Below are positions 22,822 through 30,727 of a stretch of 36,676 bases of DNA, piece by piece. Below the pieces are notes generated by a model. The model was not told the origin of the DNA. It saw only the letters and a list, made by a program, of their open reading frames with translations, and did no database searches. Every line of letters begins with the position of its first letter. The stretch's first letter is position 1. Where the stretch lies: NCBI GenBank assembly GCA_030538915.1, contig JAUNTC010000008.1, positions 1 to 36,676 on the forward strand, written 5' to 3'. This stretch comes from Lachnospiraceae bacterium (GTDB lineage Bacteria > Bacillota > Clostridia > Lachnospirales > Lachnospiraceae). A program made the translations under genes and the position numbers.

Positions 22822-24148
22822 ACGCGCAATAATTGTTTTCACGAGAGTGCCTGTTCCGGGGCAGACAAAGACACGGCTGATGCCGTATTTTACACCGAAG
22901 CAGTGTGAGCGACTACATAGCTGTATGTTGCAGGATATAAAAAGTGAATGTGAGAAGGTAGAGGCAGATGTTTTCGTCTGTTATACACCGGAAGATAAAG
23001 AAGGAAAAATCCGTACGATTTTTGGAAGACGGGTGCATTATTTCCCACAGCGAGGAGAAGACCTTGGGGTGCGGATGCACGTGGCAATTGAAGAAGTGTT
23101 AAAAAGAGGATATACGTCCTGCATTTTATTTGGTACGGATATTCCGGAGCTTCACAGTACCGATATGGACAATGCGTTCCGTGTGCTGGAGACGAAGGAT
23201 ATCGTATTTGGACCGACGAAAGACGGCGGTTACTATCTTGTCGGAATGAAAGCACCGCATAAAGAAGTATTTGAAAAGCAAAGCTATGGGCACGACAGTG
23301 TAATGGAAAATACGCTGACAGGATTAAAAAAAGCCGGATTGAGGGTCGGATTTGTGCGCACATTAAGCGATGTGGACCGCAAAGAAGACGTAGTTGCATT
23401 CCGTCAGAAGATGCGCAAAAATCCGAAATTGCAAAATACAGAGACCGGTAAATACTTAATGCGCACAGCGAAGATTTCCATTATCATCCCAATTTACAAT
23501 GAAGAGACGACGATCGTTGCAATGAAGCGACAGATGCAGGGATTGAAGGATAAATGTGAAGTCATATTCGTAGACGGCGGAAGTACGGACCGCACATTGG
23601 AATTACTGGGAAATACATTCCCGGTATATCACTGTAGCAAAGGGAAAGCAGCACAGATGAACGAAGGTGCCAGACATAGCCAGGGAGATATTCTATGCTT
23701 TCTACATTGTGACAGTGAGATCCCGGTAACATTTATACCGGAGATCCGATACGTTATGAAAGACCATGAGGCGGGATGCTTTGGAATTGCATTTCACTCA
23801 AAAAATTTCTTTATGTGGACTTGTCGCGTGATCTCCAATCACCGGATCAAAGACAGAAAAGTTATGTTTGGTGATCAAGGCATTATGGTGACGAGAGAAT
23901 TGTTTTTTGAAGCCGGCATGTTTGCAGAGCTGCCGATTTTAGAAGACTACCAGTTCTCGTTAACATTAAAAGAAAAAGGCGTTCGATTGGGAATGGCAAG
24001 ACATAGAATCTATACGTCGGACCGCAGATTTCCGGAAGGAACGATCCCGAAATTAAAGCTTATGTGGCTTATGAACCGGTTGCGTAAGATGTATCGGGAC
24101 GGCGTGCCGATCGAGAAAATAGCAAGCCTTTATAAGGACGTACGTTAG
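22811..24148 (+). CDS. Fused TIGR04282-like (DUF2064) and TIGR04283-like (GT2) transferase
   Basis: A 445-residue fusion of two transferases normally encoded separately. Residues 1 to about 205 match the DUF2064/TIGR04282 family, a nucleotidyltransferase-like Rossmann fold (FTRVPVPGQTKTRLMP, RGEDLGVRM, FGTDIPEL, GPTKDGGYYLVG). From residue 217 comes a GT2 domain of the TIGR04283 type (KISIIIPIYNEE, FVDGGSTDRT, SKGKAAQMNEGA, FLHCDSEIP, FGDQGIMV, LEDYQFS). These families are named for their rSAM/selenodomain and arsenosugar-type neighbourhoods; no radical-SAM or arsenic methyltransferase gene is present here. The ATG at 22811 follows GGAG at 7 bases; upstream in-frame codons lie inside the TVP38 gene. 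Substrates are unknown. Confidence 0.85.
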   Translation: MKHRRAIIVFTRVPVPGQTKTRLMPYFTPKQCERLHSCMLQDIKSECEKVEADVFVCYTPEDKEGKIRTIFGRRVHYFPQRGEDLGVRMHVAIEEVLKRGYTSCILFGTDIPELHSTDMDNAFRVLETKDIVFGPTKDGGYYLVGMKAPHKEVFEKQSYGHDSVMENTLTGLKKAGLRVGFVRTLSDVDRKEDVVAFRQKMRKNPKLQNTETGKYLMRTAKISIIIPIYNEETTIVAMKRQMQGLKDKCEVIFVDGGSTDRTLELLGNTFPVYHCSKGKAAQMNEGARHSQGDILCFLHCDSEIPVTFIPEIRYVMKDHEAGCFGIAFHSKNFFMWTCRVISNHRIKDRKVMFGDQGIMVTRELFFEAGMFAELPILEDYQFSLTLKEKGVRLGMARHRIYTSDRRFPEGTIPKLKLMWLMNRLRKMYRDGVPIEKIASLYKDVR

Positions 24149-24159
24149 AGGTAATTACT

Positions 24160-25185
24160 ATGGAAAGTATCAAAGGATTAAAAGAATATATAAGTCTCCC
24201 TTTTTATAGAGAGGCACTAGGTCTCCCGGAAGAAGTAAGCGAGACGTATACAATGCTTGCGCAGGGAGAATACAACCGCAATTATACATTTATACACCCG
24301 GTGACAGGGAAAAAACTGGTCCTTCGCATTAACTTTGGAAGTCAGATGCATTTAAAAGACCAGATCGAGTACGAATACCGTGCACTCAAGTTTCTGGAAG
24401 CTTCCGGGCGCACACCGAAGCCGCTTTTCGTGGACGGAAGCTGTAAGCATTTAGATCAGGGCGTCATGGTAATGGAATTCCTTCCGGGCGAAACACTTGA
24501 CTATCACAACGGATTGGACGGCGTAGCTGCCTGCCTTGCAGACATTCATAGCGTAAAGCTTGATGAAGAAGAAAAAGCGACATTGATCACACCTGAGAAT
24601 CCACTGGAAGCGATTCTTGATGAGTGTGAAGAGATGGTGAAAAAATATATGGAATCTCCGCTTGGAGAAGAAAAGAAAAAGGAAAAAATCCGGGAAATGC
24701 TTGATACGGGCTGGGAAATTGTAAAGAGCATTCCAAATGAGCCGGTTTACCAGTGTTGCGTCAATACAGAATTGAACAATACGAATTTTCTTGTAGATGA
24801 GAATGGATATACTTATCTCGTAGACTGGGAAAAACCGTTATATGCCGATCCGGCACAGGACCTCGGACATTTCCTCGCACCGACAACAACCTTCTGGAAG
24901 ACAGATGTTCTTTTAGAAAGAGATGAGATGCTGGCATTTCTCGACACATACATCGAGGCAGTGAATGGAAGATTTGACGTAACCGGATTAAAGAAGCGCA
25001 CAATGCAGTTTACAGGAATTACTTGCCTTAGAGGCATTACGTGGTGCGCCATGGCATGGGTGGAATATAGAGAGCCGGGAAGGACACTGTTCAACCAGTC
25101 CACATTTGAGAAGCTGAATGCTTACATGGAAGAAGACTTCTTAGAAAAGATGCATCAGTTTCTGAAAGCTACTTTTTGTATGTAA
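24160..25185 (+). CDS. APH/choline-kinase-like phosphotransferase with altered catalytic loop
   Basis: A 341-residue cytoplasmic kinase-like protein. The N-lobe has YNRNYTFIHPVTGKKLVLRI (ATP-binding strands and Lys) and IEYEYRALKFLE; the C-lobe has VMEFLPGETL, a catalytic loop and LVDWEKP (the DFG-equivalent Asp, D222). In the catalytic loop, where the family reads HGDLxxxN, this protein reads NTELNNTN: His to Asn and the catalytic Asp to Glu at residue 204. That may mark a subfamily with a changed mechanism or a non-catalytic role. The family phosphorylates small alcohols and amino sugars (choline, ethanolamine, thiamine, aminoglycosides). It starts 11 bases after the transferase, with AGAGG upstream. 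Confidence 0.8.
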   Translation: MESIKGLKEYISLPFYREALGLPEEVSETYTMLAQGEYNRNYTFIHPVTGKKLVLRINFGSQMHLKDQIEYEYRALKFLEASGRTPKPLFVDGSCKHLDQGVMVMEFLPGETLDYHNGLDGVAACLADIHSVKLDEEEKATLITPENPLEAILDECEEMVKKYMESPLGEEKKKEKIREMLDTGWEIVKSIPNEPVYQCCVNTELNNTNFLVDENGYTYLVDWEKPLYADPAQDLGHFLAPTTTFWKTDVLLERDEMLAFLDTYIEAVNGRFDVTGLKKRTMQFTGITCLRGITWCAMAWVEYREPGRTLFNQSTFEKLNAYMEEDFLEKMHQFLKATFCM

Positions 25186-25204
25186 ATAGAATTTACATAA
25201 ATAT
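25182..25204 (+). repeat. Hairpin element, copy 1 (second copy at 30184-30205)
   Basis: Complementary halves GTAAAT and ATTTAC around three bases, followed by ATAAATAT, overlapping the stop codon of the kinase gene. Extended, it is a 19-bp palindrome. An almost identical element lies at the end of the nucleoside hydrolase gene. Confidence 0.55.
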
Positions 25205-25266
25205 ATGATACAAAGGATGAGAAACAATCCATAAGTATCGTAAGAACTAAGAAAGGGAGATACAAA

Positions 25267-26514
25267 ATGAAAAAGAAACTTTTATCTGTGTTGCTTGCAG
25301 CTACAATGACACTTTCACTTGCAGCATGCGGCAGCAACAGTAACAAAGAATCTTCGGACAAAAAAAGTTCGAAAGTGGAAGAAATGTCATTTGACGAAAT
25401 GAAGAAAGAAGCCAAAGGCTCAACCGTAACATTTTACGGATGGGGTGGAGATGAAGTCCTGAATAAATGGTTGGACGATGTATTCGCACCGGACATGAAA
25501 GAAAAATACGACATTAAGATGGAACGTGTTCCGATGGACATCGACCAGATCTTAAGCCAGTTATCCGGAGAAATGGAAGCAAACAAAAAAGATGGCGACA
25601 TCGACATGATCTGGATCAACGGTGAGAACTTCAAATCAGCAAAAGAGAAAAACATGCTGTACGGACCATTTACAGACAAGCTTCCAAACTTCTCAAAATA
25701 TATCGACACGAAGTCTGAAGATGTAAATTATGACTTTGCATATCCGATCAAAGGATACGAAGCACCTTACGGAAAAGCACAGTTTGTATTTATGAAAGAT
25801 AATGCTGTTGCAAAAGAAACTCCGAAGAATGCAGAAGAGTTTTTAGAATTCTGTAAGAAATACAAAGGAAAAGTAACTTATCCGAAGCTCCCGGATTTCA
25901 CAGGAAGTGTATTTGTACGTAATATTATTTATGAAACCTGTGGTGGATATGAGCAGTTCATGGATATGAAAGCAGACAAAGCAACTGTGAAAAAAGCAAT
26001 CCAGCCTGCATTGGATTATCTGAAAGAGTTAAATCCATACTTGTGGAACGGCGGAAAATCATTCCCGGATTCTTCTACAAAATGCGAGAAGATGTACTCT
26101 GACGGCGAACTGGTTATGTATATGACATACGGTGCTTATGATGCAGCGGTAGGAATTGACAACGGAACATATCCAAAGACAACTCAGACATTCCAGTTTG
26201 ACAAAGGAACGATCGGCAATACAAACTTCATGGCTATTGCAGCAAACTCTGCGAACAAAGCCGGAGCAATGGTAGCGATCAATGAGATGATGTCACCGGA
26301 GATCCAGGCAAGCCGTTACAAAGAGATGAAAACTCTTCCGGTTGTATCTTATGACAAACTGTCTGATGATCAGAAAAAAGAATTCGACAATGTAGATTTA
26401 GGAAAAGGTGTGATTGCTCAGGATGAACTCCTTTCTAAGAGACTTCCGGAGATGCCGGCACAGCTTGTACCAGTTATCGAAGAAATCTGGCAGGAAGAAG
26501 TAGTTGGTAAATAA
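25267..26514 (+). CDS. YnjB-type ABC transporter substrate-binding lipoprotein
   Basis: A 415-residue extracytoplasmic binding protein. The lipoprotein signal ends in LAAC with the lipidated cysteine at residue 21, followed by a Ser/Asn/Lys linker. The mature part has the periplasmic-binding fold of the YnjB (COG4134) group: TFYGWGGDEVLNKWLDDVF, DGDIDMIWINGENF, YEAPYGKAQFVFMKD and LVPVIEEIW. Codon use and the AAAGGGAG ribosome binding site suggest the highest expression in the operon, as is usual for binding proteins. It lies 81 bases after the kinase gene, a gap that contains the GTAAAT/ATTTAC hairpin. The ligand of YnjB-type proteins is not established; neighbours hint at a nucleoside, sugar or amino-alcohol (inference). 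Confidence 0.88.
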   Translation: MKKKLLSVLLAATMTLSLAACGSNSNKESSDKKSSKVEEMSFDEMKKEAKGSTVTFYGWGGDEVLNKWLDDVFAPDMKEKYDIKMERVPMDIDQILSQLSGEMEANKKDGDIDMIWINGENFKSAKEKNMLYGPFTDKLPNFSKYIDTKSEDVNYDFAYPIKGYEAPYGKAQFVFMKDNAVAKETPKNAEEFLEFCKKYKGKVTYPKLPDFTGSVFVRNIIYETCGGYEQFMDMKADKATVKKAIQPALDYLKELNPYLWNGGKSFPDSSTKCEKMYSDGELVMYMTYGAYDAAVGIDNGTYPKTTQTFQFDKGTIGNTNFMAIAANSANKAGAMVAINEMMSPEIQASRYKEMKTLPVVSYDKLSDDQKKEFDNVDLGKGVIAQDELLSKRLPEMPAQLVPVIEEIWQEEVVGK

Positions 26515-26533
26515 TACTTAAGATTTAGTAAGT

Positions 26534-27460
26534 GTGGAAAAGAAATACATGTGGAAAAAAATCATACCATATGCGTTGTTGGTTCCGCAGATTATACTTG
26601 GAATCATATTCATATCAGGACTGACAACCGGAATCACCCAGAGCCTTGGGGTGATTCCGGCTTTTGGTCTCACAGAACCAACATTTAAATATTATAAAGA
26701 AATCTTATCCAGACCGGATATTGTAAAGTCGATCACTTACAGTTTGTATATTGCATTTACATCAGCGGCGCTGGCAGTTCTGATCGGAGTCGGAATGTGT
26801 GCACTGTTCGTTATGACTACAGATGTAAAAGGAAAAGGAATGCGCCTGATCCAGCTTCCGATCATTGTGCCACACGTAGTCGTTGCGTTGTTCGTAGTGA
26901 ATATCCTCTCGCAGAATGGCTTGCTTGCCAGATTATTATGCGCATTGGGATTTATCAAAGAACAACAGGACTTTGTACAGCTTTTATATAGCACAAATGG
27001 TGTGGGGATCATTATTGCATATTTGTGGAAGGAGATTCCGTTTGTGATATATTTCGTCATTGCATTGATGGCAAATATTAATGGAAGTCTTGGAGAAGCG
27101 GCGATTAATCTGGGGGCATCCAGAAGAAAAGCTTTTATGAAAGTTACCCTGCCACTTTGTAGAAGAGCGATTGGCAGCAGCTTCCTGATCATTTTTACAT
27201 TTGCATTGGGAGCCTATGAACTTCCGCTTTTATTGGGACCGACATCCCCGGAAGCATTACCAATCCTGGCACATACACAGTACATTCATCCGGAACTCGA
27301 TAATCGTCCGTATGCAATGGCATTAAACGGAATTATCATCCTGATTTCCATGATCTGTGCGATCGCTTATTTTCTGCTGATGCGCAGAAACACAGAGATT
27401 TTAAAACGAAGAAAGGCTGAGAAACAGCACAATGATAAAAAGAAACAGTTATTTAAGTAA
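26534..27460 (+). CDS. ABC transporter permease
   Basis: A 308-residue membrane protein of the binding-protein-dependent permease family, with about six transmembrane helices beginning at IIPYALLVPQIILGIIF. The cytoplasmic EAA loop is EAAINLGASRRKAFMKVTLPL, which contacts the ATPase. The C-terminus is very basic. The GTG at 26534 has only a weak ribosome binding site; an ATG at 26549 (MWKKIIPY) would be five codons shorter and is equally possible. It sits 19 bases after the binding-protein gene and overlaps the second permease by 29 bases. It forms a heterodimer with that protein in the importer. Confidence 0.88.
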   Translation: MEKKYMWKKIIPYALLVPQIILGIIFISGLTTGITQSLGVIPAFGLTEPTFKYYKEILSRPDIVKSITYSLYIAFTSAALAVLIGVGMCALFVMTTDVKGKGMRLIQLPIIVPHVVVALFVVNILSQNGLLARLLCALGFIKEQQDFVQLLYSTNGVGIIIAYLWKEIPFVIYFVIALMANINGSLGEAAINLGASRRKAFMKVTLPLCRRAIGSSFLIIFTFALGAYELPLLLGPTSPEALPILAHTQYIHPELDNRPYAMALNGIIILISMICAIAYFLLMRRNTEILKRRKAEKQHNDKKKQLFK

Positions 27461-28244
27461 AATCCTGCTAGGGATATTTATATTTCTCATTCTATTTCCA
27501 ATGCTGACGATGATCATCTGGGTGTTTACAGAACGATGGGCATGGCCGGATCTTTTGCCACAGGTGTTTTCTACCCGTGCGTTAGATGAAGTATTTGGAA
27601 GAAAAGAAGAATTAATACAGTTGTTTGCATCCAGCGTTTTTATTTCTGCTGTTGTAGGTGTGCTGTCGGTGATCATAGGTACAATGACAGCAAGAGCACT
27701 TGTACTGTACGATTTTGCAGGAAAAGGCTTCATCTACTTTCTTTCGATGCTGCCGTTCTTAGTGCCCTCTACGGTATTCGCCATGGGAATCCAGGTATCC
27801 TTCATACGATGGGGGTTAAGTAATACAGTTACAGGAGTGGTCGTAGCACATACCATCTGTTCGCTTCCGTATGCAGTACATATGATGATTGAAGGGACAG
27901 AGGCGGTTGGAAATAAACTGGAAGAGCAGGCAAGAGTGCTTGGTGCAGGGCCTTGGAAGGCATTTTTTAAAGTAACATTTCCAATGCTAATGCCTGTGAT
28001 GTTAGCTTCTATGAGTATGTCTTATATTGTATCGTTCAGTCAGTATTTTATTACATTGTTGATCGGTGGCGGAAGTGTCAAGACATTTGCGATTGTTATG
28101 GTTCCATATCTGCAGGACGGAGATCGTAATATAGCAAGTATATACAGCATGATCTTCCTTGGACTTACATTGATCGTGTTTGCAATATTTGAAGGAATCA
28201 GTAAGCTGTGGACAAAAAATGGAAGTGGAGAATACTATACATAA
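27432..28244 (+). CDS. ABC transporter permease
   Basis: A 270-residue partner permease with about six helices, from ILLGIFIFLILFPMLTMIIW onward. Its EAA-type loop is LEEQARVLGAGPWKAFFKVTFP. It has the standard size and topology of CysW/PotC-type permeases. The start overlaps the first permease gene by 29 bases, implying translational coupling, and the ATPase gene follows after 26 bases. The two permeases are separate here, whereas E. coli YnjC is a single fused permease. Confidence 0.88.
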   Translation: MIKRNSYLSKILLGIFIFLILFPMLTMIIWVFTERWAWPDLLPQVFSTRALDEVFGRKEELIQLFASSVFISAVVGVLSVIIGTMTARALVLYDFAGKGFIYFLSMLPFLVPSTVFAMGIQVSFIRWGLSNTVTGVVVAHTICSLPYAVHMMIEGTEAVGNKLEEQARVLGAGPWKAFFKVTFPMLMPVMLASMSMSYIVSFSQYFITLLIGGGSVKTFAIVMVPYLQDGDRNIASIYSMIFLGLTLIVFAIFEGISKLWTKNGSGEYYT

Positions 28245-28270
28245 AAAGTATTGAAATTGGTGGATAAGAG

Positions 28271-29302
28271 ATGGAATTAAAAATAGAAAATCTGGAAGTA
28301 ACACTTCAGAAAAATAAAATATTAAATAAAGTGAGCCTGACTGTCAAAAGCGGCGAACTAATTTCCTTATTGGGAGCTTCCGGCTGCGGAAAAAGCACGA
28401 TGCTAAAGAGCATAGCCGGATTACTTGATATTGAAAAAGGACGAATCCGTCTGGATGGAAAAGAGATCCAGAATATGGCACCGGAGAAACGAGGAACCGT
28501 GATCGTGTTCCAGGACTTAAGATTATTTCCACATATGACAGTGGAGAAAAATATAGCATTTCCAATGGAGCTTAAGAAAGTGCCAAAAACAAGACAGAAA
28601 GAAATTATAAAAAAAATATTGGAAGACGTGCAGCTGCCAGGATTTGAAAAACGTAAGATCAAAGAGATGTCCGGAGGGCAGATGCAACGTGTAGCTCTTG
28701 CAAGAGCCCTTGCATGCGAACCGTCGATCCTTCTTTTGGACGAACCTTTTTCCGGACTGGACGAGAAGCTTCGTCTGGAAATGGGTGCATTAGTAAAAAA
28801 ATTACAGAAAGAACGGAAGATTACGACAATTCTTGTCACGCATGATAAGAAAGAAGCATTGCAGATGTCGGATCGGATCGCACTTATGGATGGTGGACAG
28901 ATTTTACAATATGCTTCACCGACAGAGATTTTCCTGCATCCGGCAAATCGGCAAGTGGCTGCATATTTTGGAAAAGCCAATTATATTGAAGGAATTGTAC
29001 GGAAAAGACAGTTTGAAAGCGATTATATTTCCTGTGAAGCAAAGGGATATGCAGATGGAAAGTATGATCTTCTTGTCAGACCTTTTGATGTAAAAGTTAT
29101 AGCAGGAGGCTCTGATGTAGAAATCAGGGAAATGACATACTTAGGAGAGACGGTAGATCTATATTTACAGGATGCGAAGCAGACATTTTATGCCCAGGAC
29201 ATAAGTGCCAGAATCCATGCTGCCGGACTTATGGAAGGGACAAAAGCAGGAATAGAATTTGCACCGGAGAGCATCTGCTTATTTCCGGAAGAGAAGGAGT
29301 AA
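28271..29302 (+). CDS. ABC transporter ATP-binding protein
   Basis: A 343-residue importer ATPase. The nucleotide-binding domain carries Walker A GASGCGKST (35-43), Q-loop VFQDLRLFPH, signature MSGGQMQRVALARAL, Walker B LLLDEPFSGLD and switch VTHDKKEAL. Residues from about 235 form a C-terminal regulatory/TOBE-like domain (LLVRPFDVKVI, EMTYLGETVDLYL), as in MalK/PotA-type ATPases. It energises the importer made of the preceding three genes. The ATG has only a GATAAGAG region upstream; the stop is 7 bases before the nucleoside hydrolase gene. Confidence 0.92.
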   Translation: MELKIENLEVTLQKNKILNKVSLTVKSGELISLLGASGCGKSTMLKSIAGLLDIEKGRIRLDGKEIQNMAPEKRGTVIVFQDLRLFPHMTVEKNIAFPMELKKVPKTRQKEIIKKILEDVQLPGFEKRKIKEMSGGQMQRVALARALACEPSILLLDEPFSGLDEKLRLEMGALVKKLQKERKITTILVTHDKKEALQMSDRIALMDGGQILQYASPTEIFLHPANRQVAAYFGKANYIEGIVRKRQFESDYISCEAKGYADGKYDLLVRPFDVKVIAGGSDVEIREMTYLGETVDLYLQDAKQTFYAQDISARIHAAGLMEGTKAGIEFAPESICLFPEEKE

Positions 29303-29309
29303 TAAAGAA

Positions 29310-30191
29310 ATGAAACATGTAATATTTGATTGTGATAATACACTGGGCGTAAAGGACTGCGACGTGGATGATGGACTGGCACTTCTCTACCTGCTTGGAT
29401 GTGAAGAAGTAACTGTGCATGGAGTGACTTGTACTTATGGAAACAACAAGCTTCCGGTTGTGTACGCACAGACAGAAAAATTGTTAAAAGATATCGGCCG
29501 CACAGATCTGACTGTGAAAAAAGGTGGTGAATCCGCCGGAACAGAGCAAAGTCCGGCAGGAGATTATCTTGCAGAGATGGCAAGAAAATATAAAGGAGAG
29601 CTTTCCATACTTGCAACCGGATCTCTTACAAATCTGAAGCATGCGTATTATGCGGATGAGCATTTCTTCGAAAATGTAAAAGAAATAGTGTTGATGGGTG
29701 GAATTACAGAACCTTTGATTTTTGAAAAGAAGCAGATGGATGAATTGAATTTTTCCTGTGATCCAAAGGCAACATACCTGGTGCTGACAAAAGGAAAGCA
29801 GGTTTCTGTTATTACAGGAAATAATTGCCTGAAAGTGTTATTTACGAAGGATGAGTACCAGCAGAAATTGGGAGAACAGAATCATCCGATGGGAGAATAT
29901 ATCTTAAGAGAGACGGATTATTATTTCGGCTATAACGAAGGAGATTATGGAATCTACGGCTTCTATAACTGGGATGTGATCGCTGCAGTGTATCTGGTGC
30001 ATCCGGAGTTATTTGATGATCAGAAGGGTACTTACTGCTTATCAGAAGAAGATTTAAAAACCGGTTTTTTGAGACAGACAGAAGACGGACAGACCAATTT
30101 AAATCTTCCAGAAATCGGGGAAGAAGCGCCATTTAAAAACAATATATATGAGACCTGGCTTCGTGTGCCGGTAAAAGGTGTGTGTAAATAA
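29310..30191 (+). CDS. Inosine-uridine-preferring nucleoside hydrolase family protein
   Basis: A 293-residue protein of the IUNH family, which cleaves the N-glycosidic bond of nucleosides to ribose and base with a Ca2+-binding Asp cluster. The N-terminus reads FDCDN...DCDVDDGLALLYLL: the family motif DxDxxxDD with an extra stretch between the first and second acidic groups, placing Asp at 7, 9, 16, 18, 20 and 21. LMGGITEP and a later NWDVIAAVYLVHPE (the Asp-containing C-terminal motif) support the fold. The ATG at 29310 is preferred over an upstream in-frame codon inside the ATPase gene. Placed at the end of an importer operon, it may act on the imported compound or on an intermediate made by the transferase. 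Confidence 0.85.
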   Translation: MKHVIFDCDNTLGVKDCDVDDGLALLYLLGCEEVTVHGVTCTYGNNKLPVVYAQTEKLLKDIGRTDLTVKKGGESAGTEQSPAGDYLAEMARKYKGELSILATGSLTNLKHAYYADEHFFENVKEIVLMGGITEPLIFEKKQMDELNFSCDPKATYLVLTKGKQVSVITGNNCLKVLFTKDEYQQKLGEQNHPMGEYILRETDYYFGYNEGDYGIYGFYNWDVIAAVYLVHPELFDDQKGTYCLSEEDLKTGFLRQTEDGQTNLNLPEIGEEAPFKNNIYETWLRVPVKGVCK

Positions 30192-30205
30192 ATTTACATA
30201 AATAT
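30184..30205 (+). repeat. Hairpin element, copy 2
   Basis: GTAAAT and ATTTAC around two bases, then ATAAATAT, overlapping the stop codon of the nucleoside hydrolase gene and lying 19 bases before the LRR gene. It differs from the copy at 25182-25204 by one missing base. Confidence 0.55.
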
Positions 30206-30224
30206 CTACAAGGAGGTTAAGAGC

Positions 30225-30713
30225 ATGAAAAAGAAGTTTTTAGCGGTCGTATTATCGTTAACGTTGTCGCTGTCCCTTGCAACACCGACATTCGCGCAAG
30301 ATAATACGAAGAGTGCAGCTGCGGCTGTGCAGTCTGAAGTTGCGGAAAACTCAGACGAAACGAAGGCAACTGTAGATGAAGGATCATCGAAGGTTGACGT
30401 CGAAAAAGAAGAAACAAAGGAAACCAAGACAGACGAAAAGCAGGCAGATACCGAAAAAGTCGAAAAGACGATTGATTCATCAGTATGGACGGCAGAAGAT
30501 TTTACCTATACAGAGATGAGTCAGAGACTGAACGGTTGTGATTACACCCGTGACTTTAAGATAACTGGTACTGCAATCGCAGGATTTTCCGAGACTGGAA
30601 AAGAAAAATTCCAGGAGAACAAGGATCTTGTCATTCCATCGAAGGATGATAAGGGCGAGACAATCGTAGGAATCGCAGACAGTGCCTTTAAAAACTGGGC
30701 ATTCAGAGTCTGA
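30225..30713 (+). CDS. BspA-like LRR surface protein, N-terminal part of a frameshifted gene
   Basis: 162 residues with a signal peptide (MKKKFLAVVLSLTLSLSLA, cleavage near FA|QD at residue 24), an acidic Lys/Glu/Thr linker, then the start of the first leucine-rich module (VWTAEDFTYTEM, AGFSETGKEKFQENKDLVIP, IVGIADSAFKN). The frame ends at TGA 30711-30713 a few residues after it leaves the LRR pattern. The continuation lies in another frame from about 30695 (LGIQSLTLPDG). A one-base deletion at the run AAAAAC (30690-30695) accounts for it. Intact, the protein would be about 1,730 residues and start here. AAGGAGG precedes the ATG. No terminator separates it from the transport operon 33 bases upstream. 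Confidence 0.78.
   Translation: MKKKFLAVVLSLTLSLSLATPTFAQDNTKSAAAAVQSEVAENSDETKATVDEGSSKVDVEKEETKETKTDEKQADTEKVEKTIDSSVWTAEDFTYTEMSQRLNGCDYTRDFKITGTAIAGFSETGKEKFQENKDLVIPSKDDKGETIVGIADSAFKNWAFRV
30690..30695 (+). other. Frameshift site in the LRR gene (A-run)
   Basis: After TTT-AAA-AAC the LRR pattern continues only if the next codon is CTG (shared C), that is, one base has been lost. A sixth A would restore Phe-Lys-Lys-Leu-Gly-Ile-Gln-Ser-Leu. Confidence 0.7.
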
Positions 30714-30727
30714 CACTTCCAGATGGA

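Noticed and set aside
30684..30700. Programmed -1 frameshifting at TTTAAAAAC
   Set aside because: In the reading frame the codons are TTT-AAA-AAC, so no X-XXY-YYZ heptamer is aligned for a tandem slip, and no strong downstream structure is evident. A lost base is simpler.
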